From positions 12,179,001 to 12,243,000 of the forward strand of contig NC_064437.1 in NCBI RefSeq assembly GCF_023343835.1: a DNA stretch of 64,000 nucleotides. The letters run 5' to 3'. The notes beneath the pieces are model-generated. The model was not told the DNA's origin and searched no databases. It saw only the letters and a list, made by a program, of their open reading frames with translations. The position numbers and the translations under genes are program-made. Positions 12,739-24,875 of the stretch are shown one piece after another; position 1 is the first letter of the stretch, and the number at the start of each line of letters is the position of its first letter. Source of the DNA: Lagopus muta. Taxonomy: Eukaryota > Chordata > Aves > Galliformes > Phasianidae.

Positions 12739-13259
12739 TATGAGGAATGTCCTGAAAGTAATGTCTCCTGTTTTACTATGTCAGCCCACCGCATCAAATG
12801 CGGATGTCAGTGGGATGGCAGTAGAGGTTCAGCCTTCCCACCAATATTCCATTACATGTTGTTGCCATGTGACAGATGGCAGCAGAGGGGCAGTCTGACA
12901 GAATGGAGTCTGAATGAAATGAAGATGTGTCATTGAATTCCTCAACGGGGGAGAAATGATACCCATTGATTTTCATTGATGCTTGCTGAACATCTATGGT
13001 GACCAAACAGAAGATGTGAGCACAATGAGGTGGTGAGTGGTGAAACACTCTGAAATGGTGGGTTACCTCTGCTGATGCAAGCACAGCAGACAGAATCTTG
13101 TTCACTGCTGGTGAAAATGCATAGCTAATGGTGGTTACTATTAAAAAAATAGTGTTTTGTATCTCAGAATTTTCTCTATCAAATAGTGTTGTGCTTTTTG
13201 CATCTGTTGTAGTTTCAGAGAAGTAAATAGGAGGCAGTATTTTTGGAGAGACATATGTA
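12739..13259 (+). mobile_element. Internally deleted mariner transposon (Galluhop / Mariner1_GG-like)
   Basis: A Tc1/mariner-type element of about 520 bases bounded by TA dinucleotides (12739-12740 and 13258-13259), the target of this superfamily. The left end (12741 on) carries gtcctgaaagtaatgtctcc and the right end, read on the other strand, carries ctccaaaaatactgcctcc, forming imperfect terminal inverted repeats of roughly 30 bases. Just inside the left end lie the gtcagcccaccgcatcaaat and ccttcccaccaatattcc words, and near the right end atagtgttttgtatctcaga and catctgttgtagtttc, all recalled from the chicken Galluhop family. A full copy is about 1.3 kb, so most of the transposase gene, including the region of the catalytic DDE/D residues, is missing between the retained N-terminal part and the 3' flank. 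It is immobile now and could only have moved with help from a full copy. Confidence 0.85.
12923..13120 (+). pseudogene. Broken N-terminal remnant of a mariner transposase
   Basis: In the frame that starts at 12923 the text reads R-C-V-I-E-F-L, then after a few residues I-P-I-D, and later L-L-N-I-Y-G-D-Q-T and D-V-S-T. This matches the N-terminal helix-turn-helix region of mariner transposases, which binds the terminal repeats. In-frame stops sit at 12977 (TGA where the family has an arginine, a C-to-T change of CGA) and at 13034 (TGA where the family has the tryptophan of an R-R-W motif). The frame degrades after about 13060 and no catalytic domain follows. It cannot make protein. Confidence 0.75.
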
Positions 13260-14060
13260 CGTTTTAATATCAACACCAAAGCCTGATGAAAGACATTCTT
13301 AAGACTACCATTTACTGTTATTCATTTTGAGACAGCTTCTAACACCACTGACAGCAATTTCATAAAGGTATTAATGAATTTTACATTATATTCGTGAAAT
13401 GAATGTATTCCTCATCAAATAAGATGTACAAGATTCTGGCCAGAGAAGAGTAACTCAGTTTGCAAAAGTGTTAAAATGTAGCACATTTATGAGGGAACAA
13501 TTTGTAGTATGCTTGGGAAAAAGCTGATAGCATTTGTTCATGTTGTAAATTATATAATTTTTCTCCCAGTAGTTTACTGCTGCTGATAGAGAAGGGGAGG
13601 GAGTTTGTCTCATGTTAATGCCATTTTCATGGGTGCCAAACACAGACAGATACATTTGTATCACTCTAAAATTAGGTGTCAAAGATGAAGACAGAAAATC
13701 TGCTATAAATAAAATTCCAAGATGTTTCAGTCTCCACTGTCATTAAATGTTGGATGAAAAGAATCATTTCATGTTTTTTTCATCATAAACAACTACAATA
13801 AAAACTATTTTATTTCATTTTTCTCATTATCTGGTAGAAGAAAAGCAGCGAAATATTGCAGAACTGCTTTTTATTTAGTAAAAGAATAATTTTATTCTGT
13901 AATTATAGCAAACATTTTTCTTCAATTTTAAGCTTGATTTGAAGAGTATGTTCCCTTCAGAAACAGGCTATCTTAAAAACTACGAGGACTAATTCTGATA
14001 CAGATTTGTGGCATACAACTGAAGTCAATGTAACTTTCCTTTGACATGTATTTGTCTTTC
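13260..14060. other. AT-rich noncoding stretch
   Basis: No gene or repeat recognised. A minus-strand frame at 13455-13682 has no features of a protein. Confidence 0.65.
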
Positions 14061-14176
14061 TGTCTGTCATATGTGCCATGTTAGGGTGACTCATGTTGAA
14101 CGGTATCTCAGCACTGGTCAGATCCTGATAGGTGCTGAGTGACCTATACTGAAACTCACTTCAAAGGAAGCCATCA
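14061..14176. repeat. Remnant of an ancient palindromic amniote repeat
   Basis: Contains ctcagcac (14107-14114) and its exact reverse complement gtgctgag (14132-14139) flanking a gatcctgatag word, followed by actgaaactcacttcaaagg. Old amniote repeats with a ggtgctgagcacc core next to an aactcccattgacttcaatgg-like word have this order. Divergence is strong; the family name is not certain. Confidence 0.4.
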
Positions 14177-17100
14177 TTTCCTCTCAGTACATCTGACTAC
14201 AAATAGAGCATTTCCTTGTATTTCTCCATACTTACCCCATGAAATACTTCAAACTGTACAAATATTGAATTTAGCTGATTGCCAGATCCAGCCTCTGTGG
14301 TTTTGTATTTATCTGTGATAAGTTGCATGTAGACCATTTTGTGCTTTTTGTGGTTTGTTTGTTTTTGACTCCCCTTTTCTCCCCATTCTCTTCTCCCCCC
14401 TGCACGTGCAAAAATCTTTGTTCCTGTGACCATGTCCAGTAATACTTAGAAGTCTTTTTGAGGACAAGGCATAGACTTCAGACTACACAGAGGCTGAATG
14501 CATGCAGAGTATATGCTTCTGTGTCTCTGTACTTGTCTTGGGGCAGGCAACATTTCTATCCCCCACAAGGCTTTGTCTTTGCAAAAGCAGAACCCAATTG
14601 CCTCTGGCTGTCATCAGACTGAAGTAGTTCCTCTCATTTTAAAGGAAAAGGCGAGCAATAGACCTATTTCACTTTCCAATGAATGGAAATGTTCCTCCAA
14701 TTTTAGGACCATCTCACACCAGTCCATGTTTACGTCTTTAACAACTTGCCAGGTACACCCAGTGGGGCATATCTCTTTAAATTAAAATTATTCCAAAAGG
14801 AATTTTGGAGCTAAACCCACTTAAGAAGCAAACATTGGTCACAGGTATAGATGTGGAAAAGAAGCAGAGCTGGGTTATCTTGCCCTGAGCCAGGAGCAGG
14901 AAAGCAACTGGCAGTACCATGGCCAAATCTTCCCTCAGCCACTTCTGACCACTCTGTCTGCCCAAGACACAGCATTTTCCACTGTGCAACCCCAAATAAT
15001 CAAAATTATACTGGCCCTGATAAATACATAAATGTCCTAGATTTGGATAAATCTATGTAACCCTGCTCACTCCTGTCCGGGATTTTGCAATGAGATGAGG
15101 TATCTGCACAAATCAGATAATTTTGCTGAATGAACTGCTGGTACTTTAATAAAACCATGCATACTAATATCAGGACAAAGCATGCAACAAAGAGTCACCA
15201 GGGAGTGACACAGGAATGAAAAGGTGGATAAGTTTTACACTCTTAATGGAGTAATTCCTTTGCATTACGTAACCAAGTGGAGAAGGCTGAAGTGGCTTAA
15301 ATTCAATCTTCAATATTGCTTCTCTACAAAAATAAATGTGATGAATTAAGAAGTAAGTCTTGCATGAAGAACAGGATCATCTGAATTCTTGAGCAAACAA
15401 AAAATTAGCCCAGAAAGATTTCTTTAAAAACTGATTTACTGATTTGTTTGACTTTATTAGCCCTTTTTAGCCATGTCATTGATCTCTGCATATCAGCCCT
15501 CTGCTTTGTATCATCTTTGAGACTTACAAGAAGCACAGCTTGGTAGTGTGCAAGCCACTTTTAATGAAAAAGAGTGTCTTGTAGGCAGCAAGAGAAATGA
15601 AGGCTGAACTCTTTCAAGTGCTATTATTCATGTCTGACTAAACTGTTCTCACTCATTTCTGAAAGGCTGAATTGGAGCTGAACTGGTAAATAAAAAATAA
15701 AATAAAATTTTAAAAAAAATTGAGGGGACATAATAAAAATAGTTTAGAAAATAGGAGCCACTGGTAGGGAAAAAAAAAAAGAAAAAGAAAAAGGAAAAAG
15801 AAAAGGAACTAGATATTTCAACCAAAATTCCCTAGATGCAATTCTTAAAACATTGATATAGACAATAAATTTCCACTAATAGTAATGGTAAATAGGTAAT
15901 ACTGTTTCACTGCTTGTGAAAAAAAATTTCAAACTACTTGTGCTTAATGTGTTAGTCTTTGACTTTGAAATTTAAGTACAGTTTTAGATACCTAAAAATA
16001 AGGACCACAGATCCTTTGGACTAATTATCTCCTCTTGAAACTTGTTGATGATGGTCAGGTGGAATCTCAGCTGAAAGCTAAAGCTGGAGATGGCTGGTGT
16101 ATTCTTGCTTACCTCAGGCGATCTTGATTGCTCGCTGAATATTTGCTTTTATTTCTCTTCCATTTGAATTTAGAAGTAGTTAGAAAAACTAGCTCCCAGA
16201 TTTTGTATTTAAATTTGGTATTTAATGCTGGATTTTGTGAATATACTTACAGATTAGCAAGAAACTTAAAATGCCTCTTCTTTACATATTTATTTATTTA
16301 AGATCTTTGGCCTTAATTTATGCTTAATTTTATATACCGTATGTAGTTACACTGAAATTTCTAGAGAAAAGTTAGCAGACAGGAAGTAATAGCTTATGAT
16401 TTTCAGGAATGAAGGTAAGAAATGAGGATGTTCTCAGTTGAATGAGTGCTATTTAAAATACTTATTATATTGTTCCAGAAATTAAATAGCAAGTCCCAAA
16501 CGATACTTGCAAAATGAACATTTTGCATGTTAAAATACTATTATAATACGGTAATTGGAAAGAACAGGGGGAGATTGCTATACAGTGCTGGTACATACAG
16601 TGTTGATGCTCATTGTAATTCAGTTATTAGGGAGGGATTTCTACTGTCATACAAAAAGAGTGAGGAAATTGTTAGGTGTCCCACTCGGCCCTTGAGCCAC
16701 TCTAGCAACTATAGGTAGAAGCCTTAACAGTGTATTTAAAGTAGAAGAGACACTTGATCCTTTATAATGACAATAGAAAACATCAAAATGTGTTTGATGA
16801 TGCTATATTCTTAAAATACATGTGAAAGAACCCACAAATAGCTTTGAAAATATGGCCATATTTACATGCAAGCAAACTAATCCCTTTCTTCCATGAAATT
16901 TAGCAAACGTAAGTTGCTTCATTTGGTCACTCAGATAGTAAAAATATCTAACAAAGCCATACAGAAAGTCATACTGTAATACTGAGAAATGTAATCAGAA
17001 GTGATCACTACAGCTCTAAAGAGCTCACTGAGAATTATGATATGCTATCTTGAATGCTGAAAGACAAAACCTCTAAAACAGAGAATTTCTGAATTTTATG

Positions 17101-17985
17101 TTAATCTTGGCAAAACAGAAAACTACACTAAACAAATCAAAATTTTTAGATTTTTTTTTTTAAATCTAATGTTTACCAATGCACATGCTGGTTTTCTTTC
17201 ATTTTTTATCTTACTGGACTTATTTCTGTATGATGTACAAGTTTTCAGTAATGTAGAGCAAAACTTTAGGCACTCTGGAAATTTCAGTTTGTTATTACAG
17301 GAAATAGCTGGCCTCTGAGGTGGTCAGAAAATGCATAATACTTTTATGAAAAGAAAATCAATTTTAAAATCATTTTTAAACAAGCAATCCCAAAAGATAT
17401 AAATGTTTAGTTTCCCCAGATTTTGTGATGTTTCTTTTTAATTTCCTTTTTTTTTTTTTTTTTATTGTATTGGAAAGTGCATAATAATACAACCATTAAT
17501 AGGTTAAACTTTTCCATATTAACTTTCTTTCCTAGGCAATAGTGATATTTTCTTACATGTGGCTCAGATTTTTAGTATGCATGGTCATATCTGACACAAC
17601 CATCTAGGCTGAAACAATAAGTAACTTCAATATCAAATTTACAAGGTAAAGTGTCATTTTCTGTAAGAACTGAAATATTTGTCATGTGGTATGTGGGATA
17701 ATGAATACCTTTAAAATTTAGTCCACATTGTTAAAAAAAAAAAAAAAAAAAAAGTTTCTCTTTAGATTGAAGTTTACAGTAAAGTCTGGGAGTCAAGTTC
17801 TTCTTTGTATTTCTAGACACTTTTTCCTGTGTTGGAATTCGGTGTTCCTTGAAATCCTTGTTTCACATCTTTTGATGCTCGGAACCTCACAAGACTGTTT
17901 CTCGTTATAAATTCAGAGGGTCAGTTAGCATAAATATGCATAACAGTATCTACATGTAGACATGCTGTTTTAACACCAGGATATA
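14177..17985. other. AT-rich noncoding stretch
   Basis: No gene supported. Low-complexity runs: A/G-rich (A5G-like) at 15769-15807, T run at 17447-17463, A run at 17733-17753. A dense set of A/T words fills 16200-17200 without a recognisable element. Confidence 0.65.
15769..15807. repeat. A-rich (AAAAAG)n low-complexity run
   Basis: A run of 12 A followed by about four copies of gaaaa(a) and gg-interrupted variants. Simple sequence only. Confidence 0.8.
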
Positions 17986-18197
17986 TTGTGGATGTTAGGA
18001 AAAATTTCTTCTCCAAAAGAGTGATCAGGTACTGACACAGGCTGTACAAGGGAGGTGGTTGTGTCACTGTCCCTAGAGGTGTTAAAGAACGGTGGAGATG
18101 TGCTAATGAGGGACAGTCGATACTATGGGGATGGGTTGGGGTTGGGATGTATAATCTTAGAGATCTTTTCCAACCTTAATAATTCTGTGATTCCATA
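17986..18197 (+). mobile_element. CR1 LINE 3' end, plus strand
   Basis: Typical CR1 tail in sense orientation: gatgttaggaaaaatttctt, then agagtgatcaggtactgaca, caagggaggtggttgtgtca, ccctagaggtgttaaagaa, and the final atcttagagatcttttccaa with ccttaataattctgtgattc. The end near 18197 carries the short ATTCTGTGATTC repeat by which CR1 terminates in place of a poly-A tail. It is 5'-truncated to about 210 bases, as most CR1 copies are. It is the only plus-strand CR1 in the window. Confidence 0.93.
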
Positions 18198-21149
18198 CCC
18201 TCTTTTCAACAATTTGTTAATTTTACTAGACTATACTTAAAACACATGGTCATACTGTTACTCCTGTTCTTTAACTAATAAAACTAAATGAACCTCCTGT
18301 TCAACCATTTCTTCCCTAAGTCTGGATAAAAAAAAATGTGTTTTCTTTCCTTTTGAGCTGGCTAACAGTCTGGCACCAAGGAGTGTGTTGAAGCCTTTTA
18401 TATGCAGATTACATGCTGTCCTGCTTCTTTCAGTAGGTGCCATAAATTAATATTCAAAATTTGCTACAATTTTGTCAGTTTTTAAAATTCATTTCATATG
18501 TATTTAATCCCACATCAATCTCAGTTTTTCTGCAATATGTGCCATATTGTAGCAGCTTTTTAGCTGCCACTGATGATTTTCTCATTCCTTTAGTGTCAGG
18601 TTTTAATTCTGCTAACACTTTTGTTAATGAAATACATGTCACTTAATGAAATTAAATGCATAGCTTGTCTATTGCTCATTATACTATTCAGCCTAGAGTT
18701 TGGAATTAAATTTCACCTTTTTTCTATAAAAATTGTCCACCACATTTTGGCTTAACAGGCACCTCATGCTTTGGAAAAAGTGTGGGAAGTCTGTCATTAC
18801 AAGCAAAATACAAGTGATAGTTTCAACGTTCTCTGGAATGTTCTATTATTTTCCCTTTTCTATTCTGTAACTAAATATATTTAAAATGCGTTTTCCATCT
18901 TTTCTTGTACGGGGTTTGAATAGCTGAACTATCAATCTGATGACCTACAGACATCATAGGTAAACCTCAAACTATTTAGAGCTATTAGAACTATTTATTC
19001 TTCCACTTTTTTTCATACAAACTGGGAAACCACTTCAGAGATCCTCTCCAAATGAAAAAAAATAAAAAAATAAAAAAATAAAAATCCTACATATTTTCAA
19101 GCATTAAAAGAACAGACGTTGAAGAAAAATTTAGTAGTGAAATAATTTCTCATCATACAAAGACCTTTATTTACCTATGTGAACTACGTATTCTGTGGAA
19201 AATATATGGGAAAAAAACACTACTTAATTCTTTAGGGAAGTGGATTCTAAGCTTCTGAGTGGCTTGCAATTCTACCTGGAAACCTAATAACTCCTTGCAA
19301 TGTTAAGCCTTAACAGTTTCCAGGAACTTCAAATTTAGCTGCTTGTATGATAGGCTGTTTCTCTGGTGGTTAACTTTCTTCAGTCAGAAAATTTCTGACT
19401 GTTTCTGCCTCGTTCAGGCAAAGTCTTCTGGTTTCATCTACATTTCTCCCTAGGAAACCTGATCATAGCCTCTTCTTTCTGGAATTAATTGGCTCTGGGC
19501 TTGTATTTCAGATAATTTTTTTATTGATAATTTTGGTGTTTGGGTTTTAGTTAAGTTTTAATATAAATTAATGGTAAGTTATGAGAAATCCAGGAGCTTT
19601 TATTTCATCTGAATGTGTTTGCTTATTGTTGATGTTCATGTCCACCAGTATTGGAAATGGGAATAAACACAAACAGCACAATCAGCAAGCACGATCTTGT
19701 CTTTGCATATTCATCTGTCTTGTAGGTTTCTGCTGGACTTTCCTCTCTGGAATGTGGCAATGTCCTTTGAAGGTGACAGCCACTTGTTAGAATGGATCTG
19801 GTTTTTCTGCTGCTATAACCATGGCTGGTTCTTTTCTACTTTTCCATTGTCTAATCAGCAAAGAATTGTTAACAGGTTGTACAATTGCTGAGCAAGGAAG
19901 TTCACGTGGATCTAAATAAATCAAAGGGCCCTCTTTTATAAGTGAATCAAAATCAAGCCTCTTGTAAAGTCAAAAATGTTTTTGCATTTCTTTGTCCATT
20001 TTCTTTATTCTTTCCCACATCCTTCACTCTGACATTGCCTGAATTGTTCTATGATCGCAGTCAAGCTAAAAGGTAATACACTTTTCTCATTCTTTTGCTT
20101 CAGAAACATTTTCTTGGTAAACTGTAGTCTTGTCTCTTTATACTATGTTAACTTGTACCTTTCAATACTCCTTTTCTTTTTATTAGTTGTCTTGGATGGA
20201 GGGCCTAATAGGTTCTGTGCCAGATGCCAAAATAATCACTGTTCCTATATCATGATCTTTCCTCATCAGGCATGTTTCAGAATAAAGGATAGAAATGGAA
20301 AGACTGCACAGTGAATCAATGGACAGCCTGTTCTTAGGTGACGCACCATTGAATCTGCTCAATTCTTCAGCAACAACAAAGACGCTGATTGGCACTAAAA
20401 AACTGGGAGGGAGAAGACATATGACAGGTCAATATACTCAATGCAAACTGGGGAAAAAAGTAAGGAGTGTCTTGAATCTAATCTTCTAATTGCATAGGTG
20501 ACCAGGTACAATTAGTAATAAAATAATAATTCGCCATTAAAATGCAGTAGTTTTTTGTTTATTTTTTACTCAACACAAATTTGGGAAGTCTGTTTTGAAA
20601 TTTCACAGTTCTGATGGTTAAAATCTCTTCTGTATTTCTTATCTGAACACGAGATATTTTCTTTTTTTTTTAGCTTCATCCCATAAGTTCATACAGATGT
20701 TTTCAAACCTAGTGTATAATAATACATTTACTGACATCAGCTATAATGCTATAATGCTTTTCAGCTTTTTGCATTCCCTTACAAAACCAGCAAAACTTTT
20801 AATTCCACTCCTGGAGTGATGGCTCTTCAGTCTGCTGAGCATTGCAGTTGCCTTCTCAGCAGTTGTTTTAGATTTAGCATATTTTCTTGACTCTGAGTGT
20901 CAAAGACCATGCATGGAATTTCAGACAAAGCCACACACTCGCATATTCCGGCCTGTATGGAGCATGACTATTTATCCTCCTATTATAAATACAATATCAT
21001 ATTTTATATGTCCTTTATGTGTGTGTATACAAAATATTTGTGCATGTGTGTTTTATGTAATAAAAAATCAGTTGTTGTTTGTTTGTTTTTTTTTTTTTTT
21101 GCAGTGATTTCTGGTTTTCTGGCTTCATAAAAACTGCAGAATTCATACT
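18198..21149. other. AT-rich noncoding stretch
   Basis: No gene supported. Low-complexity: (A7T)n at 19055-19084 and a T run at 21085-21100 followed by gcag, which resembles an acceptor but has no partner donor. Open frames at 20051-20489 and 20897-21130 lack domains. Confidence 0.65.
19055..19084. repeat. (AAAAAAAT)n low-complexity run
   Basis: Three A7T units in a row with A-rich ends. Confidence 0.85.
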
Positions 21150-21640
21150 TCATTTCTTTATACTTGAACTTTTTTTAAAAAAAGTTGATCCCAAGACTGA
21201 TTTTTGAGGATTCCCACCAGTAAACTTCTTGCAGTTTGATGCTGCTGCTTTCAACACCACTTGTTGCCATCTATCCATTACGGAATCTCTTCTTACCCAC
21301 TTTACAACTCTTCTCCTAATCCCTGGTTTCCTATGTGATGCTGTATCATATGCAGTACAGATATAAATAAGATGTATCACAAATCCTTTGTCTAGAAATC
21401 AGTTATCTCATTAAAGAGAGATAACAAATTTACTTGGCACAATCTATCTTTAGTAAATCCTTTTTGCATGCTATTCCATTTACCACCCTGCCTTCATTTA
21501 CATTTTTCCCTCAACATTTTTTCTAAAGCAAGTGAGGTCAAACTAAAGGGTTCATAACTGCATAGGCCTCTCCCTCAGAAACAGATAATGCATTTGCTGT
21601 TATCCAGTCAGCCATGTCTGGGCTCCTTCCAATTGGAGTT
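21150..21640 (-). mobile_element. Eroded CR1/L3-type LINE, reverse-transcriptase domain remnant
   Basis: Read on the minus strand, two blocks recall a CR1-clade reverse transcriptase in the right order. The N-terminal one (about 21578 down to 21505) gives S-Y-E-P-F-S-L-T-S-L-A-L-E-K-M-L, corresponding to the family's NYRPVSLTSVxGKxLE motif. The next (21380 down to 21180) gives H-L-I-Y-I-C-T-A-Y-D-T-A-S-H, corresponding to VIYLDFSKAFDTVSH, in which the catalytic aspartate of the first motif is lost; then V-V-K-W-V-R-R, W-Q-Q-V-V-L, and G-G-N-P-Q-K-S-V-L-G-S-T-F-F, corresponding to the GVPQGSVLGPxLF motif. Several in-frame stops lie between. No full element is visible. The T/C-rich plus strand continues to about 23400 and may be more of the same copy (5' part on the minus strand), but I could not find endonuclease motifs there. 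Confidence 0.72.
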
Positions 21641-24600
21641 TTATGTTCTCTTTCTTGTGATTGTGGGATAGGGTTCACTTGATATCTCTCCCCAGTCTAA
21701 ATGCAGTGTGCTTTTAGCCTTGTTTCCAGTTTCCTAATTTCTATAATCTTGACTTCATTCCTATTTTTTATCCCGTTACCTCTGTGGTCATTATTACTGA
21801 AAACATATGGTAAGTAGTCATTGACTTTCTTATTTTAAATAGATATTTATTTATTTTCACTGAATCCTCTTTTTATAGATGTCCCATGTTTTATTTGTTC
21901 TCATATTGCTTAACTGTGAGAAGACTGTTCTGCCATTTAATATCGATGCCAAATTGCAGTTCAGTTTGACTACTGACAGTTTTCACTGTACTTTCTACTT
22001 CTGACCTCTAAAACACATCTGTGTCTGCTGATATGTCTTTTCTCTAATATTCTTCTTGAGGAAGTTCTTCATTTGTGTGGAATTTCTTGACCACTTTCTC
22101 ACAAATTTCTCCACATTCCATGCAGCTTTATCAACTTAAATGTAAAATAATTCTAAGACTCCTCCTCATTGAAAACCTTGAATAGATCAGTCTATTTTAT
22201 TACACTTACATAACCTTTTAGGTTACCAAAATCTGCCCTCTGAAATATAAAGTCTTGTTTTTACTGATTATTCCATTTCATTTTAATGAGTGAACTCACA
22301 AGTTTTCAGACCAGTTTCCTCACAGTAAATGTATTGTTTATTAGAACAAAGACAGAAATAGTTCCATCTTTCCCTGGCTTTTGACTTCTTGGTAAACACA
22401 TTCATTAATTTGGCCCAAACAGATTCTGTTAGATGCATCCCTTTCTTTTTTACTTCATTTTAATCTGCCACATTATTAGAAGGCAGCTCTACAAGGTTAC
22501 CTGTTTTAATCACATATTTCCTGAATAACACGTACTCTTCATTACCTTGCTCCTACTATATAATATTTGCCTCTTCTTTCCTGATTATCCAATGGTAATT
22601 CCTTTAGCATAGTTGAATTTTTGTTGACCAGATTTTCTTCCTGTTCTGTACAGTGAGAAGACATGAGGATTACATGAATGCCTACCAAGATTTCCTTGTA
22701 CTCCTTAAGATTTGTTTTGCTTTAATAATATGTCAATCCCACTTTTTCCATGGTTATTCAGTGAGATACAGTTCCCATTAGTTTTGCTTTTTAGTCATTT
22801 TTCCCCTACCTAAAATGAAATTATTTACTATAATTCTATTTGATTTAGTCCAGTGGAAATTTCCTTGCATCCCTTTCCCACTGTGAATAAATATATATGT
22901 GCATATATATTTATTTATTTATATATATAGAAAAGGATTTTCCAGTATTTATTAATTCTCTTTAAAAGACTCAATGCATGTAGGCATTAATTTTTCACTT
23001 CTTAATTTACTTTACCCTCTGATCACAAATTATCCTGCCTTTTGTTCTTTTTTTCTCACAAACTACCATTCTTACTCATCTTTGGATTCTAGTCTCTTTG
23101 CTAGAATTAACTTTTTCACTTTTTTTTCTACCTTCTGTTTTGGTTTTGTCTGTTGTGTTTTTCCAGTCTCCCAGATGGCAAGCATATTTTTTAACTTTTC
23201 TCTATCTCCCTGTTGTTCGGCTTGTTCTTTTTCTCTCACAAGTCCTCTCACTCAACAACGCTCTGTAAATCCCCGGTTGCCCCATTCAGTTTGCTTTCTC
23301 TTACACCTTTTTCCCAAATCCACATCTTCATTCAACATTGCCTCCAGCCACATCTCTCTTAAGGTCTTCTCTTTGTGAATTTTAGCAGATGACACTTCAG
23401 GCATACAAATCTTTCCAGAGAATAAGACACATCCCACAGTTTCCGCAACCATTTTGTATTGTCCATATTGTCATATACCAACCACAAATGTTTTGATTCC
23501 TTACATAGTCATTTCCTCTTACTATACTTTTAAGGTGAGAGTCCCTCTCATTGTTGGTTATTTCTTTCTGTTTGTGGGCATATTGGTTTTTGGGACTGAA
23601 TTGTTATGTCATTATCAGCTTAGCATTCTGAAATGCTGACAAGTGTACCAGGGTATAAAGAGAAACAGGAGCAAATTTGGTTCACAGTCCACATATTTCA
23701 AAGCCTTCCATCAGGATTCAGCTTTCCACAGCTACCATATACAAGTTTGACAATAACATTTGGCTTTTCAGTGCTCTGCAGGAGTCAAATTAATCTGTTA
23801 TTACCTGATGAGCAGCCATTTGGAAAAAAATGAGAAAATAAGACATATAATTTGTGGTCCAACATACAAGAAAGATACGACCGAAGTTCTAGAGAGTGCA
23901 CAGAGAGGGATGGGGTTTCACGTAGGTTAAGTATTACCCAGGTAAATATTCGGAGGTACAGTGTAGTTCAAGGATTCTCCCATCCTAACACTAAAACAAT
24001 TACACTTCCAAACCTTGTCCAGTAAATGAGCACATTTCTTAGGGGAAGAACTTGTTTATGGGGCTCAGGCAGACACCAATAACTGTGTCACATCACATTT
24101 ATTACAAAATCCAAATATATTCTCCTCTACTTTGTCCAATATCTATGTGATCATTTATCTGCAGCAAATTTTACTGTAAATGTGATTATTTCCAAGAAGC
24201 AATTTCTCATGACTAGATTAAGTATAGTACTTACCATATATTCTGTTCAGGCAGAGGCATCATTTTGGAATCTGCATTATAAGTAAATGTTTCTCCTGCA
24301 GAGAAAACTCCATAGGCTTTACCTTAGAAACACAGCAATGGAAACACAACAAATGTTTGTTGGACTGAGCTCAATCTGCAAATGAGCTGGAGACAGAGTT
24401 TAGCCTTTGTTGTCTTTACAGTTTCAGGTTATTGATCTCTGAACAAGCAGTATTTTGCAGAAGACAAGATTCCTACAAGCCAGATTTCAGCTAAGCTGTT
24501 TTAACTGCCAATACAGGATAATGTGCCCCACCAAATCTCACCAGATACTATTTCTCAATGAGCAGGTATCATATTTCTTATTTCTGACTGCTGACTGAGG

Positions 24601-24692
24601 GAATGTGTGACCAGCTGTTCTACTTTACTTTCCTAACTTTTGTGATAATTTTCAAGTAGTATGACTACATGTGGAGGATCACAAAAGTCTAT
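21641..24692. other. T/C-rich noncoding stretch, possible continuation of the old LINE
   Basis: From 21640 to about 23400 the plus strand is markedly richer in T than A and in C than G. LINE sense strands are A-rich, so this fits an old minus-strand LINE body, but no protein motif supports it. An AT/TTTA microsatellite lies at 22887-22930. From 23450 to 24692 the DNA is ordinary. The frame at 22974-23378 is T-rich low-complexity text, not a credible protein. Confidence 0.5.
22887..22930. repeat. AT / TTTA microsatellite
   Basis: An alternating ATATAT run, a gtgc break, another AT run, then TTTA units and a last AT run. Confidence 0.85.
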
Positions 24693-24875
24693 GTTACAGA
24701 ATCATCAAGGTTGGAAAAGTTCATTAAGTTCATCATGTCCAAACTGTCCCCACCATGCTCCTCTGTGCTACATCTCCACAGTTCTTGATTGCCTCCAGGG
24801 ATAGTGACCCCACCAGCTCTACCCGTGCCAGTGCTTCTCCACTCTTCCTGAGAAGAAATTTTTGTTAATATCCAA
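24693..24875 (-). mobile_element. CR1 LINE 3' end, minus strand
   Basis: Starts with acagaatcatcaaggttgga, the reverse of the CR1 terminus, then ttcatcatgtccaaactgtc, gattgcctccagggatagtg, accccaccagctctaccc and agaagaaatttttgttaata. The order equals the reversed CR1 tail at 17986-18197. About 180 bases remain. The minus-strand reading frame over it is a shadow of the element. Confidence 0.92.

Noticed and set aside
12794..13279. Longest open frame in the window, 161 codons on the minus strand
   Set aside because: It lies antisense to the mariner remnant and extends past its right end; the recognisable transposase text is on the plus strand.
16383..16414. Acceptor-like and donor-like words enclosing 8 bases (gattttcag, gaatgaag, gtaaga)
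   Set aside because: The pyrimidine tract is poor and 8 bases would break the frame; such pairs arise often by chance.
21085..21104. T16 followed by gcag, a strong acceptor look-alike
   Set aside because: No donor at exon distance and no open frame of interest downstream.
22887..22930. AT microsatellite considered as a matrix attachment or replication origin
   Set aside because: Composition alone does not support either in vertebrate DNA.
22974..23378. Open frame of 134 codons, rich in F, S and L
   Set aside because: Reflects T/C-rich composition; no signal peptide logic, domain or neighbours support a protein.
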